Below, in pieces: positions 4,182-5,412 of a stretch of DNA of 5,412 nucleotides; position 1 is the stretch's first letter, and each line of letters opens with the position of its first letter. The notes beneath the pieces are model-generated. The model was not told the origin of the DNA. It saw only the letters and a program-made list of their open reading frames with translations, and did not search any database. A program made the position numbers and the translations under genes. The stretch spans positions 1 to 5,412 of the forward strand of contig JAPYTY010000159.1 of the NCBI GenBank assembly GCA_029942065.1, read 5' to 3'. The stretch is from Acidobacteriota bacterium (lineage in GTDB: Bacteria > Acidobacteriota > UBA6911 > RPQK01 > JADFOI01).

Positions 4182-5231
4182 TTACTGTTCGGCAACCTCA
4201 AGCAGCTCCACCAATTTCTCGCGGCCATTCTCCCTGGCATACATCAACGCGGTTTTGCCCTCATTGCTTTGCACACCGAAATCGGCACCGGCCCGCAACA
4301 ACAATTCAGCTGTGTGCACAGGGTCGGCCTCCACCTGAACCGATCCCAGGCCAAACTTGGTCTCTCCGGAACCCGGGCCCGCAACCAGCATCAAAGCGCT
4401 CAGGCCCGAGGAATCCAGCGCCGTGAAGTCGGCTCCGGCCTCCAAAAGGATCTTAACTGCATCCGCAAGTCCCTTACGTGATGCATGCATGAGAGCGTTT
4501 CGACCCAGTTGATCCTTGGCATCCCGATCGGCTCCGGCCTCCAGGAGTATAGCGATAACTTCAGGATGGGAATGCATCAAAGGAGTGGTATCCCAGATAT
4601 CCTGGGCCTCGACCTCCGCACCCAGCTCCAGCAACAACAGTACCGTTTGCAGGTTTCCCTGGAACCCTGCAATACTCAAAGTCGTTGCCCCCCAGCTGTT
4701 CTGAGCCCGGAAATCCGCCCCCGCCTCCAGCAGAGCCTCCATAATCTCGCTGTTGTCGTCCAGAGCCGCTGCCATCAAAGGAGTCCATCCTTCACGGTCC
4801 TTAACATTGACGGCTGCTCCGGCTTCCAGAATTAGCCTGACCAGGTCACCGTGCCCTCCGTAAACCGCGGAGGCAAGGGGCGTGATCCCCTGTACATCAG
4901 GCCCATTGATATTGGCACCGGAGCCCATCAGTGTCTGCAGCACATCACGATTTCCCTCCAACGCGGCTCGGCCCAGGGCAGTCTGGCCTTCCCGGTCGGA
5001 ACCGTTCAAATCGGCGCCGGCCAACGTCAGGAGTTTTACCACACTGACCTGGCCGCTCTCCGCCGCCCGCCTCATCAACTGGTCTTTGACCGTGATCCAT
5101 CCCACCACCAGCATCAGGAACAGCGCAGCTAACAGAATCAGGGTTCTGTCACCGGAGTCCCCGGGGGACTCGGAAGATTCCTCCGCCAAATCGGTCGGGT
5201 CGTCTATAGGTTCAGGACTGTCTTCACTCAT
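4182..5231 (-). CDS. Membrane-tethered ankyrin-repeat protein
   Basis: A 349-residue protein with an acidic N-terminal tail (1-29), one transmembrane helix (about 30-48) and ankyrin repeats to the end. The repeats start near residues 50, 83, 116, 149, 182, 215, 244, 277 and 326, most 33 residues long with TPL-like starts and LLEAGAD-like helix ends. Repeat 6 (215-243) lacks four residues. Repeat 8 (277-325) holds a 16-residue insertion, PGSGETKFGLGSVQVE-like. The last is half a repeat. Such solenoids bind proteins; no enzymatic domain is present. The acidic tail before the helix and K49, R54, R55 after it suggest the repeats are cytoplasmic, but this is not secure. The ATG at 5229-5231 has AAAGGAG 7 nt upstream. 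The DedA-type gene follows closely, possibly in the same operon. The binding partner is unknown. Confidence 0.93.
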   Translation of the reverse strand: MSEDSPEPIDDPTDLAEESSESPGDSGDRTLILLAALFLMLVVGWITVKDQLMRRAAESGQVSVVKLLTLAGADLNGSDREGQTALGRAALEGNRDVLQTLMGSGANINGPDVQGITPLASAVYGGHGDLVRLILEAGAAVNVKDREGWTPLMAAALDDNSEIMEALLEAGADFRAQNSWGATTLSIAGFQGNLQTVLLLLELGAEVEAQDIWDTTPLMHSHPEVIAILLEAGADRDAKDQLGRNALMHASRKGLADAVKILLEAGADFTALDSSGLSALMLVAGPGSGETKFGLGSVQVEADPVHTAELLLRAGADFGVQSNEGKTALMYARENGREKLVELLEVAEQ

Positions 5232-5412
5232 TGGGGTCTCCTTTGGGCTTTTTAAATTGAGTCTTTCCGGACCGCTTCCCCGCCCCGCAGGGTTGAGCTC
5301 AAATAATGCATAAATTCTCTACTACCTCGCCGCGCGCATTGTCAGCCCGGCGCTTCCGGCGCTTCGTGACGCCGCCTTCATCTGAGGAACGAAGAGAACC
5401 TATGCATAATCC
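5232..5412. other. Upstream region of the ankyrin gene to the window edge
   Basis: No complete gene is visible. The minus-strand ribosome binding site of the ankyrin gene lies at its left end. Two tandem 9-bp units cggcgcttc occupy 5348-5356 and 5357-5365. The octamer atgcataa occurs at 5306-5313 and again at 5402-5409. A promoter for the ankyrin gene is expected here, but only weak candidates can be seen, for example CTGACA followed 18 bp later by TAGAGA on the minus strand. Confidence 0.5.

Noticed and set aside
4882..5313. Open frame of 143 codons on the plus strand over the ankyrin gene start
   Set aside because: It is antisense to the ankyrin gene N-terminus and its promoter region, and shows no family features.
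5402..5412. Possible start (ATG) of a plus-strand gene leaving the right edge
   Set aside because: Only three codons are visible and the upstream AGAG is too weak; the window ends before it can be judged.

Overview
The window is ordinary bacterial chromosome, moderately GC-rich. It holds seven protein genes, two tRNA genes and repeat-rich intergenic stretches. No integrase, transposase, phage or plasmid gene is present, and every protein gene looks complete. The 2[4Fe-4S] ferredoxin, a bacterial Janus/PHPT-type protein, a TTG start and REP-like and heptad repeats recall Acidobacteriota or a related deep-branching Gram-negative phylum. That placement is a low-confidence impression from memory, not a database result.

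Layout. Positions 1-290 carry no gene, only repeats: 7-bp tandem arrays, a perfect 22-bp palindrome and hairpins. A minus-strand pair follows, a PHPT/Janus-like protein (1095 to 667) then a dicluster ferredoxin (632 to 291), served by a plausible promoter around 1129-1157. Divergent from it, a plus-strand unit begins with an extended -10 promoter, tRNA-Arg(CCU) at 1232-1304, and 28 nt later a TTG-started membrane-anchored TPR protein (1333-2088). The convergent gap 2089-2475 is a repeat island: a GC hairpin, 28-bp tandem repeats, a REP-like set of hairpins, a 22-bp element inverted relative to the left end, eight heptads and a hairpin abutting apt. From there everything is on the minus strand. 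Read in transcription order it runs: ankyrin-repeat membrane protein (5231 to 4182), YqaA/DedA-type membrane protein (about 4142 to 3531), tRNA-Pro(CGG) (3475 to 3399), a strong unannotated hairpin (3390 to 3318), acylphosphatase (3264 to 2995) and adenine phosphoribosyltransferase (2991 to 2476).

How the genes work together. apt and acyP are 3 nt apart and surely co-transcribed, joining adenine salvage to a small acyl-phosphate hydrolase. The ankyrin and DedA genes are also close and may form one envelope-related unit that reads into tRNA-Pro. The PHPT-like protein and the ferredoxin are a two-gene operon whose joint role is unknown.

Most worth a second look are four things. The PHPT-like protein has Gln where the catalytic His should be. 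A 73-nt hairpin after tRNA-Pro has wobble pairs that fit only the minus-strand transcript. Repeats are arranged as a mirror image around a 2.4-kb segment. Several unrelated tandem arrays share a 7-bp period. I see no clear new defence, mobile or biosynthetic system.
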